DNA of 44,554 nucleotides from CAZDKO01 sp964506075 [NCBI: uncultured bacterium] (GTDB taxonomy: Bacteria; CAZDME01; JAYEMH01): NCBI GenBank assembly GCA_964506075.1, contig CAZDKO010000009.1, forward strand, positions 1 through 44,554, in the 5' to 3' direction. The notes below the pieces were generated by a model. That model worked only from the letters and a program-made list of their open reading frames with translations, searched no databases and was not told where the DNA came from. Shown here one piece after another: positions 24,605 to 34,106 of this stretch. The position numbers were made by a program, and so were the translations under genes. Position 1 is the first letter of the stretch. Every line of letters starts with the position of its first letter.

Positions 24605-25774
24605 TTACCAGTTACTATACGTTTCTTGTATGTCTTTCATTAAGGCGGGTTTCTCAACAAAGCTGAAAAGCTGGTCTAAATATGAACCTAATTTAGAAAT
24701 AACTGTTGAGCGGACGTATAGGATTGACCCCGGTTTTATCTCTATATTATACTTTTCTTGCCCCCGGTACAGTACGTCATATAATCTGACTACTTTTTTA
24801 GGTTCCTTTGGGTCCGGACCAAAAACATACGCATAACGTAAAGCCGCCCCGGCATTAGGCATACCGGCCGCAACAATCGCCTCTCTGACCGTCATCTTTT
24901 TCCCCCGGGTAGAATATTTACCCTGTCTGCCAACCGCTCCAACCACATACACCGCCTGGCTATTATAGCCGACAATTTTCACGTCCACATTAGGAGATTG
25001 GATATACTCAATCAAAACCATCTTCAATTTATCTCTCAGTTCATATTTAGTCAAGCCGTCAGCTTTTATCGGGTCTATATAAGGTATAGATAGATATCCA
25101 TGAGGGTCAACCATAAATTCTCCGGAAAACTCCGGATGGCGCAAAATGGATATCTGAACCACATCATCCGGTCCCAGTTTATAACCATTATTTTTAATTG
25201 CCTCTAGTTCCTTTTGTTCAAAATCAGGAACTTCAGGCAATAAAGATTCTCCTTCTTCTTCAACAGCCGGTATTTCGGGTACCATCAAATCTTTTTCCTG
25301 GATAGGAGGAATAATCTCTTTTTCTTCTTCATTCACCGGTTCTTCCCCGGCCGGCATTTTTAATAGAGGATAAAATTCTTCTCCCGGTTCAATAATCACG
25401 TTTTCTTCAATTACTCTCTTTTCTTCCGGAGTAAAAATCTCTTCTTCCTCAAGAGAAGGCACCAGTTTCTTCTCTTCCGGCACAATAATCTCCTCTTCCG
25501 CCGGGGGAACGATTTTCTCTTCTTTTTTAATTTTTATCTCCGGGATAGAAAAAATATCTTCAATAGGAGGCGGGGCGAGTTTTTCCTCGCTTTTTAATTC
25601 CTGTTCCTCAGGCAATATCGCCGTAGGGGTTACTTCCTCTATAACCAGACGGGTTTCTTTTTTATCGTTTTGGAAACCTTTAACCAAAACGTAATTGGCC
25701 CGGGCCTGGTTAGAAAAAATCATTAAAATCGCCATAGCCCATATAATACATAAATATCCGGAATAACGTTTCAT
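24605..25774 (-). CDS. Polysaccharide export protein (Wza family) with long Pro/Glu-rich linker
   Basis: 389 residues. Signal peptide 1-26 (ending ARA, no lipobox Cys), then about 150 residues of acidic, proline-rich repeats (blocks like PPAEEEIIVPEEKKLVP), then the poly-export domain from about 194 (YKLGPDDVVQISILRHPEFSG, VDPHGYLSIP) and an SLBB-like region (QAVYVVGAVGRQGKY, MTVREAIVAAGM). Forms the outer-membrane/periplasmic export channel. The linker is unusual for Wza and could span the periplasm or bind the cell wall. First gene behind the strong promoter; AGGTGAGG precedes the ATG. Confidence 0.88.
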   Translation of the reverse strand: MKRYSGYLCIIWAMAILMIFSNQARANYVLVKGFQNDKKETRLVIEEVTPTAILPEEQELKSEEKLAPPPIEDIFSIPEIKIKKEEKIVPPAEEEIIVPEEKKLVPSLEEEEIFTPEEKRVIEENVIIEPGEEFYPLLKMPAGEEPVNEEEKEIIPPIQEKDLMVPEIPAVEEEGESLLPEVPDFEQKELEAIKNNGYKLGPDDVVQISILRHPEFSGEFMVDPHGYLSIPYIDPIKADGLTKYELRDKLKMVLIEYIQSPNVDVKIVGYNSQAVYVVGAVGRQGKYSTRGKKMTVREAIVAAGMPNAGAALRYAYVFGPDPKEPKKVVRLYDVLYRGQEKYNIEIKPGSILYVRSTVISKLGSYLDQLFSFVEKPALMKDIQETYSNW

Positions 25775-25806
25775 AATATCTACCTCACCTTATTAAAATT
25801 TTTATT

Positions 25807-25835
25807 ATTATAACACATATATCAGGGGAAGTCAA
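25807..25835 (-). promoter_or_regulatory. Near-consensus sigma-70 promoter of wza-wzz-cpsD
   Basis: Minus strand TTGACT (25830-25835), 17-nt spacer, TATAAT (25807-25812), with TG one base before the -10. Expected start near 25800, about 26 nt before the wza ATG. Confidence 0.8.
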
Positions 25836-25843
25836 AAATTTTT

Positions 25844-25865
25844 GCCGGTATAACCTCCAACCGGC
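25844..25865 (-). terminator. Possible terminator after the CPBP protease gene
   Basis: GCCGGT / ACCGGC stem with a 10-nt loop, followed on the minus strand by AAAAATTTTT. The T stretch starts five bases after the stem, so efficiency is uncertain. It sits between the CPBP stop and the wza promoter. Confidence 0.45.
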
Positions 25866-25876
25866 CGTTAACAGTC

Positions 25877-26674
25877 TTACTTCTTCATCGCCAAAAAAGT
25901 CAGTAATAAAACCATTGTATTCCAGAGAAAATGAAAAAAAATAGGAGCGGTAAGGGACCTTTTCTTTTCATAAATCCACGCTCCCATTATCCCCATAAAG
26001 GATATATAAATAAAGTTAAAGAAATACCCGTGCATAAAAGCGAAAAATAAACTGCTGACTATGATAGAAAAAAACACGCTATGATTTTTCCTTAAGGCGG
26101 TATACAGACAGCCGCGGAAAAAAACTTCTTCAATAACGGGGGCCATAAAAACAAGCATTATAATCTTAAGGACTCCAATGTGAGCCACAACCTGAGCCCT
26201 TTCGCTGTCTAACCCCTTTGAATATGCCTCAATTGCTTCCTGGGGACTTTTTTTAATCAGGACCGCTAAAACAGCAATAAACATTATAATAATTACACCC
26301 AGTAATATCGCGCCCAGAAAGCTTAAGGCGTACATTTTAATACTATAAAGCGCATCCTTTTTTATGGTACTAAAATTTATGAAATACCTGATTTTATCGC
26401 CTTTAATCTTCTTTAAAACCAGAAAATATCCAGCCAGACTGAAGATACAAAGATACAACAGCATCAGTACGTCTCCCCACACGGTATTTACAAAAAACTT
26501 GGGGGAGATAGCTTTTATTGTTCCGAGATGCTGCAAATATCTCAAATACAAACCGAGAAAAACGCTGAAAACAAAAAAAGAAAAGAGAGAAATTAAAAAA
26601 ACCAGAAAAACCTGTTTGGTTTCCCAGGGGGGATTAAAAATATCAGGATGACTATTTGATTCTTCCATTATCAC
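25877..26674 (-). CDS. CPBP-family intramembrane glutamic endopeptidase
   Basis: 265 residues, about eight membrane segments. All three family motifs are present: VIEEVFFRGCLY (Glu pair plus Arg), FAFMHGYFFNFIY, and FFHFLWNTM. Family members cleave within the membrane or act in bacteriocin self-immunity; the substrate here is unknown. Its ATG overlaps the RodZ-like gene stop by 4 bp, so it closes the housekeeping operon. Confidence 0.88.
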   Translation of the reverse strand: MIMEESNSHPDIFNPPWETKQVFLVFLISLFSFFVFSVFLGLYLRYLQHLGTIKAISPKFFVNTVWGDVLMLLYLCIFSLAGYFLVLKKIKGDKIRYFINFSTIKKDALYSIKMYALSFLGAILLGVIIIMFIAVLAVLIKKSPQEAIEAYSKGLDSERAQVVAHIGVLKIIMLVFMAPVIEEVFFRGCLYTALRKNHSVFFSIIVSSLFFAFMHGYFFNFIYISFMGIMGAWIYEKKRSLTAPIFFHFLWNTMVLLLTFLAMKK

Positions 26675-27387
26675 TCAAAATAGATTTCATCGGGAGTAAT
26701 TACCAAAGCGTGTATAAATTCGCCTTCTTTACCGACCGGCCCGATAAAATTACCGTTAACTGTTAATTCAATATTAGCTGCATTATTAATCCTGAGTACA
26801 AATTTATCATTGCTTTCCCAATTTTTCTCTTCGCCGCCGGCTAAGTTCCCTTCAAAAATTACTTTATCCCCGTCTTTCAGCCGTAACCAGCAGTCATCAA
26901 GAACTTTGGTTTTTAAACTTACCGTATTGTTTAAAACACCCGGTGAAACCTGAAGCAAAGTTTCTTTCATGGGTTCTGATAACTGCTCTTGCTTTGGCGG
27001 TGGAAGAATCTCAGGAGAAATCTTTTTTAACTGACTTAGAAAGACAATAATCACTGCCACCAGCACTAAAAATAATAACAATCCGGCCCAGCTTTTACGT
27101 TGGTGGCGGGGAGTAAACTGAGGATAGAGCAACTTCAGCTCTTTGTTCTCTGAGAAAGGTTTTTTTTGCTTATACATCTCTAAAATTTTTTCAGCTTCTA
27201 ATCCTAAATATTGAGCATAAGTGCCTAAAAAAGCCCGGCTGTATATACCGGCCGGAAGAATATCAAATTCTTCTTTTTCCAGCGCTTCTAAATATTCTTT
27301 TTTAATCCTGGTTTCTTTGGCGGCTTTTTCCAAAGAGAATTTTTTACGTTTCCGAGCTTTTATAAGAAGACTGCCGATAGATTCCAT
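26671..27387 (-). CDS. RodZ-like protein (HTH, membrane anchor, DUF4115)
   Basis: 238 residues. Cytoplasmic HTH_25 domain (1-80: LIKARKRKKFSLEKAAKETR, KEYLEALE, GIYSRAFLGTYAQYLGLE), one membrane segment (about 103-122) and a periplasmic DUF4115 domain (about 155-238: DDCWLRLKDGDKVIFEGNL). RodZ links MreB to the elongation machinery. GAGGATT precedes the ATG; 3 nt separate it from lolA. Confidence 0.87.
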   Translation of the reverse strand: MESIGSLLIKARKRKKFSLEKAAKETRIKKEYLEALEKEEFDILPAGIYSRAFLGTYAQYLGLEAEKILEMYKQKKPFSENKELKLLYPQFTPRHQRKSWAGLLLFLVLVAVIIVFLSQLKKISPEILPPPKQEQLSEPMKETLLQVSPGVLNNTVSLKTKVLDDCWLRLKDGDKVIFEGNLAGGEEKNWESNDKFVLRINNAANIELTVNGNFIGPVGKEGEFIHALVITPDEIYFE

Positions 27388-27390
27388 TTT

Positions 27391-28053
27391 CTAATCCTCA
27401 AATACCTCTATTCCGTCCGGAATTTTTAATTGAAACAACGCATCTGAAAGAGAAACATCCATTTTGATATCTTTATAGATGAATCTGGTAAGTGTCCCGT
27501 CATTTAAAAAAACTTCTACCCGCAAAGGTAAAAATTTATCCGGATCCATCCAGAGATGAACCTTTTTAATATCGGGGATTTCCCTGCGGGGAATAAATTC
27601 CAATATTTCTATCTGTTTTCCCTGATGTTTTACGGTAAAAGGCTTTTTAATTATAAAATTGCTTTTAATTCTTTTTATCGGTTCCGTGGAAGTAAACCAG
27701 AAAGGACCGAAAGAATTTTCCGGTGAATAAGTCCTCTTTACAACCTGGTTAAACCCCGGCACATAAACCCAAACGATTTCTCCGTTTCCAACAATTATCT
27801 GTTCCTCAGGAGATTTTACTTCCCATCGAAAAAAATGGGGCTTCTTAAAAAATACCATGCCGGAGGTTTCTCCTTTTAACTCTTCCCCTTCATATACAGA
27901 TTGAATATATGTAGCGGTATAACTGGAAAGACGGTCATATTTCCCCTGCCAGGAAGAAATTATCTGATTGATATCGCTTTCGGCTGATAAACCGGCCGGT
28001 AAAAAAACAACCGTAAAACACACCATAAAAATAAAAGCATGAAGCCTACTCAT
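27391..28053 (-). CDS. lolA: Outer-membrane lipoprotein carrier protein LolA
   Basis: 220 residues from the ATG at 28053. A longer frame opens at 28083 but overlaps ftsK; the 28053 start has GAAAGGTGAT at good spacing and gives a clean signal peptide (ending GLSA). LolA features: YTATYIQSVYEGEELKGETSGMVFFKKPHFFRWEV, then EEQIIVGNGEIVWVYVP and a C-terminal beta region. It ferries lipoproteins across the periplasm and so shows the organism has an outer membrane. The ATG overlaps the ftsK stop by 8 bp. Confidence 0.92.
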   Translation of the reverse strand: MSRLHAFIFMVCFTVVFLPAGLSAESDINQIISSWQGKYDRLSSYTATYIQSVYEGEELKGETSGMVFFKKPHFFRWEVKSPEEQIIVGNGEIVWVYVPGFNQVVKRTYSPENSFGPFWFTSTEPIKRIKSNFIIKKPFTVKHQGKQIEILEFIPRREIPDIKKVHLWMDPDKFLPLRVEVFLNDGTLTRFIYKDIKMDVSLSDALFQLKIPDGIEVFED

Positions 28054-30274
28054 TTTTATCACCTTTCCAGTTGTTACCATCAACTAAAATTTCCCGTGGA
28101 CGGCTCCCCCGATGCTGGCCGACAATTTCTTTCTCTTCCATCATATCAATTAACCTGGCCGCCCGGGCGTATCCTATTCTAAGCCGCCTCTGTAAAATTG
28201 AAGCCGAAGCCTGGCCGGTTTCCAAAACTATTTTGACCGCCTGTTCAAACAATTCATCCGTTCCCAGAGAAGTTTCGTTTTCCTTATCTTCTCTGGTAAA
28301 AATTTCTTCATTATAAACAGGGTTAGCTCTTTTACTTATAAAATCAATAATCCGGCTGATTTCCTGGTCATTAATAAAAGCCCCCTGCGCCCTGATCGGT
28401 TTAGCCTGCCCGGGAGGCAAAAAGAGCATATCCCCTTTACCCAGAAGAGCTTCAGCTCCGTTCATATCTAAAACCGTTCTTGAATCCACTTTGGAAGAAA
28501 CCTGGAATGAAATCCTGGAAGGAAAATTAGCTTTAATTACCCCGGTAATAACATCAACGGAAGGCCTCTGAGTCGCCAGAACTATATGAATACCGACCGC
28601 CCTGGAAAGCTGGGCGAGCCGGGTTATCGCATCCTCTACTTCCATAGAAACGACCATCATTAAATCTGCCAGTTCATCAATAACCACAACGATATACGGA
28701 AGGAAACCCTTAGGCAGACTCTTATTATAACCTTCAATGTTTCTAACTCCCGCTTCGGCAAAAATTTTATAACGATTCTCCATCTCTTCAACCAGCCATT
28801 TTAAAACTACCGCCGCTTTTTTAGGATTAGTCACTACCGGCGTAACCAGATGGGGTAAATTATTAAAATTAATTAATTCTACCCGCTTGGGGTCAATTAA
28901 AATGAATTTTACCTCTCCGGGTGTAGCTTTAAAAAGGATACTGGTAATTAAAGTATTAATACAAACGGTTTTACCCGAACCGGTCGTTCCGGCAATAAGA
29001 AGATGGGGCATATCCGTTAAATCGGTAACCAGAGGCTTTCCGGAAATATCCTTACCCAGAGCTAAAATCAATTTACTGGAAGCTTTGGCATAATCAGGGT
29101 GGGTAATGATTTCCTTAAGATAAACATTAGATACCGAAAGGTTAGGAATCTCTATGCCAACCACAGCTTTTCCGGGAATAGGAGCAACCACTCTCACGGT
29201 GGGAGCGCGCATTGCCAGAGCAATGTTATCCGAAAGATTAACTATCCGGTTGACCTTTACTCCCGGCGCCGGCTGAACTTCATATTCAGTAATAACCGGC
29301 CCGCGGTTAATCTGAAGAACCTTGGATTTAATGCCGAAATTACCCAGGGTTTCCTCTAAAATTTTCGCCTGCTCTTTTAAATTCTCTTTTATCTCCGATT
29401 TTTCTGCCGGGGGCTCATCCAGAAGGGAGACCGGCGGCAGCTGGTAATCATCGGCAATCCCGGTCCTTATTTCAATATCTTCGCTTTCTTTCTTTATCGT
29501 TTCAGGCGGTTTTTCCTTCTTAATTTTAATTTTCTCAATCCGCTTTTTTTCTTCTTTCCTTATCTTCACTACCCGCGAGGGAAGATTAATCTTGGGGGAA
29601 GAAGGCTTTTCAATATGAATCCTGACGTTTAAGAGTTTCCCCAGAACAAATTTAATAGTTTTAAAAGCACCGATAATAAAAGAGTATATAAATCTGGCTG
29701 CGGCTGATATTGTTTTCCAGACCATAAATAAGAATAACCCTACCCCTCTAATTAAAAAATTACGACAGCTTAAAAGAATGCCTAAAAAAAGAAGGGTAAA
29801 AATAAAGATTGCCACTCCGGCCTGTCCCGAAAAATCCCTTAATCTATTATGAAAAAAGGCGCCGAAGACACCCCCGGAAAGAAAACCGCAACTGGGAAGA
29901 TTTAAAGAATACGTCTCTAAAAAAGTACTGGTGGAGATTAAAATCAGGCAGACCCCGAAAAATTTCACCAGCAGTCTCAGCGTTGCCTGCCTTCTAAATT
30001 TCCTCCATCCCCATATAGCTAAAAGCAAGGGGACCAAATAAGCACTCCATCCGAAATAACTGAATAAGAAGCTTGAAAGATACACCCCGGCGATACCGCC
30101 TAAATTTTCCGGCGGGCGGTTGGGAGGAATTTGAAAAAAAGAAGAATCCGAAGGACGAAAACTCACCAGACTTACCAGACTGAACAAAGATAAAGCAAAA
30201 ATCAGGATACCGATGATTTCCCCGATTACTTCCGGATTAATATTAATGTGAAAATGTGTTTTTTTACGCGGCAT
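28046..30274 (-). CDS. ftsK: DNA translocase FtsK/SpoIIIE
   Basis: 742 residues. Four to five N-terminal membrane segments (to about 195), a charged linker (about 210-290), the motor domain with Walker A GTTGSGKT (429-436) and Walker B VVVIDE (about 529), and a C-terminal gamma winged helix (about 670-735; ASASILQRRLRIGYARAARLID) that reads DNA orientation sequences. It pumps chromosome ends through the division septum. The ribosome site is weak. Confidence 0.95.
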   Translation of the reverse strand: MPRKKTHFHININPEVIGEIIGILIFALSLFSLVSLVSFRPSDSSFFQIPPNRPPENLGGIAGVYLSSFLFSYFGWSAYLVPLLLAIWGWRKFRRQATLRLLVKFFGVCLILISTSTFLETYSLNLPSCGFLSGGVFGAFFHNRLRDFSGQAGVAIFIFTLLFLGILLSCRNFLIRGVGLFLFMVWKTISAAARFIYSFIIGAFKTIKFVLGKLLNVRIHIEKPSSPKINLPSRVVKIRKEEKKRIEKIKIKKEKPPETIKKESEDIEIRTGIADDYQLPPVSLLDEPPAEKSEIKENLKEQAKILEETLGNFGIKSKVLQINRGPVITEYEVQPAPGVKVNRIVNLSDNIALAMRAPTVRVVAPIPGKAVVGIEIPNLSVSNVYLKEIITHPDYAKASSKLILALGKDISGKPLVTDLTDMPHLLIAGTTGSGKTVCINTLITSILFKATPGEVKFILIDPKRVELINFNNLPHLVTPVVTNPKKAAVVLKWLVEEMENRYKIFAEAGVRNIEGYNKSLPKGFLPYIVVVIDELADLMMVVSMEVEDAITRLAQLSRAVGIHIVLATQRPSVDVITGVIKANFPSRISFQVSSKVDSRTVLDMNGAEALLGKGDMLFLPPGQAKPIRAQGAFINDQEISRIIDFISKRANPVYNEEIFTREDKENETSLGTDELFEQAVKIVLETGQASASILQRRLRIGYARAARLIDMMEEKEIVGQHRGSRPREILVDGNNWKGDKNE

Positions 30275-30288
30275 AATTTATTTCCATT

Positions 30289-31095
30289 TTAGCCCCGCAA
30301 CATATAAAAAAAGGTCCAGAAAGAAACTATCCAGCAGTAAAAAGCAAAATACTTCAGTTTACTCTTTCTGACCATCTGAGCTAATATTTTTAAAGCTAAA
30401 TATCCAACAAAAGCCGTAAATAAAACCACTACGGTTAAAATAATTAGAGGGCCTTCCATCTCTCCCAGAGACAAAAGCAAAGCCCCGAAAATAGCCGGTA
30501 AAGCCAGAAGAAAAGCAAAATTAAAAGCCGACTCTTTTTTTAATCCGCAAAGATAACCGCAACCAATAGTAGCTCCGGAACGAGAAATCCCGGGAAGTAA
30601 AGCAACCATCTGTCCAATCCCTATCCATAAAGCCTGCTTCCAGTTTAAATCTTTTAATTCTATCGTTACCTTGATTTTTGAAGACATCCATTCGGCAAAA
30701 ATCAACCAGCAGCCGTTTATGAAAAGAGTTAAAATCACCAGGTAAATGTTCTGAAAAACGCGCTCAAAAAAATCATAAAAAAGAAGCCCGATAGCGGCGG
30801 CCGGCAGCGTTCCCAAAAAAAGAAGATACACCAACCGGTGTAAACGTTTACGCTCTTCTTTATCTACGCCGTTAAAAGGCATAAATGAAAAAAGGATCTT
30901 TTTAAGATCCTTCTGAAAATACCATATAATACTTAAAAATGTCCCGGTATGAAAAGCAACTGTCCAGCTTAGCTGGTCCCCTCTAAATTGAAAAATATCC
31001 GTTAAAATAACTAAATGTCCCGAACTGCTTACGGGTAAAAATTCGGTCAACCCCTGAATGAGACCTAAAATCAGAAGTTTGACCAAATTTTCCAT
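30289..31095 (-). CDS. uppP: Undecaprenyl-diphosphatase (BacA/UppP)
   Basis: 268 residues with seven or eight membrane segments. Active-site motifs GLTEFLPVSSSGHLVI (about 15-30) and PGISRSGATI (about 165) are intact. Recycles the carrier lipid used by peptidoglycan and by the EPS pathway of this window. Lies between dut and ftsK in a tight operon. Confidence 0.95.
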   Translation of the reverse strand: MENLVKLLILGLIQGLTEFLPVSSSGHLVILTDIFQFRGDQLSWTVAFHTGTFLSIIWYFQKDLKKILFSFMPFNGVDKEERKRLHRLVYLLFLGTLPAAAIGLLFYDFFERVFQNIYLVILTLFINGCWLIFAEWMSSKIKVTIELKDLNWKQALWIGIGQMVALLPGISRSGATIGCGYLCGLKKESAFNFAFLLALPAIFGALLLSLGEMEGPLIILTVVVLFTAFVGYLALKILAQMVRKSKLKYFAFYCWIVSFWTFFYMLRG

Positions 31096-31121
31096 AGTGG
31101 TTTAGTTAAGTTTTACCTGCT

Positions 31122-31574
31122 TTAAGAAATTCCGGTATGACCGAAACCTCCGGAGTTTCTTTTCGTTTCGGTTAATTCCTGTTCTTCTATAAGTTGGGCT
31201 TTGACCACTTCTTTAACTACCAGCTGGGCAATACGTTCCCCCCGGCGGATAATAAAAGGCTCTTCACCTAAATTAATTAAAATCACACAAATTTCTCCCC
31301 GATAATCGGCGTCGATTGTCCCCGGGCTGTTAACGATACTTATACCGTGTTTTATCGCTAAACCGCTTCTGGGACGAACCTCTACTTCAAAACCGGAAGG
31401 AACCTCTATAAAAATGCCGGTAGGGACTAAATATCTTTTCGCCGGCAGAAGAGTTACATCTTCTTTTACGGCCGCTCTTATATCCAACCCGCTGGCGGAA
31501 TCACTCATATATTGCGGCACAGGAATATCTCTACAGCTTTCATCCTGTCTAAACTTTATCATTATCTTTTTCAC
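31122..31574 (-). CDS. dut: dUTP diphosphatase
   Basis: 150 residues from a GTG at 31574; an ATG at 31562 (MIKFRQ...) would give 146 residues and matches the family start equally well. The five trimeric dUTPase motifs are seen: SASGLDIRA, PRSGLAIKHG, PGTIDADYRGEI, RRGERIAQLVV and NSGGFGHTG. Hydrolyses dUTP to dUMP. The 5' end overlaps the pnp stop by 26 bp with the GTG start or 14 bp with the ATG start, so translation is probably coupled. Confidence 0.95.
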   Translation of the reverse strand: MKKIMIKFRQDESCRDIPVPQYMSDSASGLDIRAAVKEDVTLLPAKRYLVPTGIFIEVPSGFEVEVRPRSGLAIKHGISIVNSPGTIDADYRGEICVILINLGEEPFIIRRGERIAQLVVKEVVKAQLIEEQELTETKRNSGGFGHTGIS

Positions 31575-33657
31575 CGCTTTGTTTCCCCTTTTCGGCTAAA
31601 GCCTGTTTACGGCTTAAGTTTATCCTCCCCTGCCTATCAATCTCAATGACTTTTACCAGAACTTCATCATTTTCTTTAAGCACATCTTCTACCTTTTCTA
31701 CCCGCCGATTGTCTAATTGGGAAATGTGAACCAGTCCTTCCTGACCGGGTAAAATTTCAACAAAGGCGCCGAAATTCATAATGCGGGTAACCCGGCCTAA
31801 ATAAGTTTTCCCTATTTCCGGTTCGGCGGTTAAATCCTTTATCATCTTTTCTGCTTTAGCTAAAGCCGCTTCATCAGGAGAAAAAATTAAAACCCGGCCG
31901 TCATCTTCAACGTCAATTTTAACGTTGGCTTCATCAATAATTTTACGAATCATTTTTCCCCCGGGACCAATAACTTCTCTGATCTGGTCCGGTTTGATTT
32001 TTATGGTTTTTATCCGGGGGGCGTACGTTGAAAGTTCTATCCGTGGTTCGGCAATGACTTCGCTCATTTTTTCAAGAATAACGGAACGGGCTATTCTTCC
32101 TTTTTCAAGAATTTGTTCAAGAAGTTTTAAACTTATCCCCTCTACTTTCAAATCCATTTGAAAACCGGTTACCCCTTTCATGGTTCCGGCCAATTTAAAA
32201 TCTAAATCACCGGTATGGTCTTCCAATCCTAATATATCGGTTAGAAGGACCATTTTTTCCCCTTCTTTAATTAAACCTACGGAAATACCGGCCACGGGTG
32301 CCGAAATAGGAACACCGGCATCCATAAGCGCCAATGTCCCCGCACAAACCGTAGCCATTGAAGAAGAACCGTTTGATTCAAGAATATCGGAAACCAGACG
32401 AATGGTATAAGGAAATTTTTCCGCGGAAGGTAAAACCGCCTTTAGTGAACGTTCCGCTAAAAAACCATGCCCGATTTCCCGGCGTCCCGGCCCCCTTTGC
32501 ATCCGGATTTCTCCTACACTGAAAGGAGGAAAATTATAATGAAGCATAAAAGGCTTGCTAAGCTCTCCGCTTAACCCGTCTATACGCTGTTCATCCTCGG
32601 AGGTACCCAAGGTAGTCGTAGCTAAAGATTGCGTCTGTCCCCGGGTAAAAAGAGCCGAACCGTGCGTGCGCGGCAAAATGCCGATTTCACAGCTTATCGG
32701 CCTGATATCGTCAGGAGAACGCCCGTCAGAACGCTTCCCGGTGGTTAATATTTTTTTTCGGACTAAATTTTTCTCTAATTCTTCCAGGGTAGAACGGATA
32801 ACTATAGATGAATGTTGTTCCTTAAATTGTTCTAAGGCGTTATCAGTAATTTTCTTTAACTCTTCTTCGCGCAATTCTTTATCAGCGATAACATGGGCTT
32901 TATCTATTAATTTTCCGAACTGCACTTTAAAAGTTTCGTACAACCCTTCATCAACCTTTATTAATTCCACTTCACGTTTACTCTTGCCGATTTTTTTAGC
33001 CAGTTCTCTCTGTATATTGATTATTTCCAGAATATAAGGACGCGCATAGGCTATGGCCTCAATTATTGTTGATTCAGGAATTTCCCTGGCGCCGCCTTCA
33101 AGCATGACAATAGCCTCTTCAGTAGCCGCTATGACCATATCAAGAGAACTTTCTTCAAGCTGAGAATAGGTGGGATTGAGAATAAACTGGTCGTTAATTT
33201 TGGCAATACGTAAAGAACCCAGTGTCTTTTCAAAAGGAATATCTGAGATAGTAAGTGCCGCGGAAGCGCCTATCATCGCTAAAATGTCCGGGTCATTTTC
33301 TTCATCCGCAGAAAGCACCATACCCATTATCTGCACTTCATATAAAAAGCCTTTCGCAAATAAAGGACGGAGCGGCCTGTCAATAAGCCGGGCGGTAATA
33401 ATTTCCTTTTCCGTGGGTCGGCCTTCTCTTTTTATGAACCCCCCCGGTATTTTCCCGGCCGCCGAAGTTTTTTCCCGATAATCAACCGTTAACGGAAAAA
33501 AATCAAACTCTTCTCCTAATTCCTTGGCCGCTACGACTGTTACCAGAACAACCGTTTCTCCATAACGAACCACTACCGCGCCGTCGGCCTGTCTGGCCAT
33601 CCGGCCGGTTTCTATAGTTAACTCCTTATCGGCAATCTTTAAACTAACTTTTTCCAT
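31549..33657 (-). CDS. pnp: Polyribonucleotide nucleotidyltransferase (PNPase)
   Basis: 702 residues, full length. Two RNase PH domains (about 1-210 and 310-540; FTRGQTQSLATTTLG marks the second), KH domain (IREVIGPGGKMIRKII, about 560) and S1 domain (GKTYLGRVTRIMNFGAFVEI, about 620-690). Phosphorolytic 3'-5' RNA decay. Directly after rpsO as in many bacteria; AGAAGGGATT precedes the ATG. Confidence 0.97.
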   Translation of the reverse strand: MEKVSLKIADKELTIETGRMARQADGAVVVRYGETVVLVTVVAAKELGEEFDFFPLTVDYREKTSAAGKIPGGFIKREGRPTEKEIITARLIDRPLRPLFAKGFLYEVQIMGMVLSADEENDPDILAMIGASAALTISDIPFEKTLGSLRIAKINDQFILNPTYSQLEESSLDMVIAATEEAIVMLEGGAREIPESTIIEAIAYARPYILEIINIQRELAKKIGKSKREVELIKVDEGLYETFKVQFGKLIDKAHVIADKELREEELKKITDNALEQFKEQHSSIVIRSTLEELEKNLVRKKILTTGKRSDGRSPDDIRPISCEIGILPRTHGSALFTRGQTQSLATTTLGTSEDEQRIDGLSGELSKPFMLHYNFPPFSVGEIRMQRGPGRREIGHGFLAERSLKAVLPSAEKFPYTIRLVSDILESNGSSSMATVCAGTLALMDAGVPISAPVAGISVGLIKEGEKMVLLTDILGLEDHTGDLDFKLAGTMKGVTGFQMDLKVEGISLKLLEQILEKGRIARSVILEKMSEVIAEPRIELSTYAPRIKTIKIKPDQIREVIGPGGKMIRKIIDEANVKIDVEDDGRVLIFSPDEAALAKAEKMIKDLTAEPEIGKTYLGRVTRIMNFGAFVEILPGQEGLVHISQLDNRRVEKVEDVLKENDEVLVKVIEIDRQGRINLSRKQALAEKGKQSGEKDNDKV

Positions 33658-33669
33658 AAAAAATCCCTT

Positions 33670-33942
33670 CTATTTTCTTAAGCCCAGTTTTTCAATCAGT
33701 TTTTCGTATCGTTCTCTTTTATGAGTCCGGAGATAGTTTAAAAGCCGCCGTCTATCTCCAACCATCTTTAAAAGTCCTCTCCGAGAATGATGGTCTTTCT
33801 GATGAGTCTTGAAATGTCTATCGGTTAAATAATTGATACGCTCGGTTAATAGCGCTATTTGAACTTCCGGAGAACCGGTATCTTTATCATTAGCCTGATG
33901 TTTTGTAATTACACTTTGCTTTTTGCCCTTACCTAAAACCAC
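33670..33942 (-). CDS. rpsO: 30S ribosomal protein S15
   Basis: 90 residues, standard length. Family sequence is clear ([37 protein letters not shown]). Starts with GTG at 33942, preceded by AGGAGGTG. Binds 16S rRNA in the central domain. It has its own promoter 50-75 nt upstream. Confidence 0.97.
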   Translation of the reverse strand: MVLGKGKKQSVITKHQANDKDTGSPEVQIALLTERINYLTDRHFKTHQKDHHSRRGLLKMVGDRRRLLNYLRTHKRERYEKLIEKLGLRK

Positions 33943-33990
33943 TTAACACCTCCTGGATTCTGTTATCTATATTCAGTCAGATTAATATAC

Positions 33991-34019
33991 ACTATATCAT
34001 AAACAAACGAGATGGTAAA
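33991..34019 (-). promoter_or_regulatory. Probable promoter of rpsO-pnp and downstream genes
   Basis: Minus strand TTTACC (34014-34019), 17-nt spacer, TATAGT (33991-33996) with TG one base before the -10. Lies in the 164-bp gap between ribF and rpsO. Confidence 0.55.
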
Positions 34020-34106
34020 GAGAAAATATTAAAACTTACCGTTTCAAATCATTCCCTGATATTCCGTAATAATCAATACCTATAGATTTTCCGCTTCAAA
34101 CTGAAC

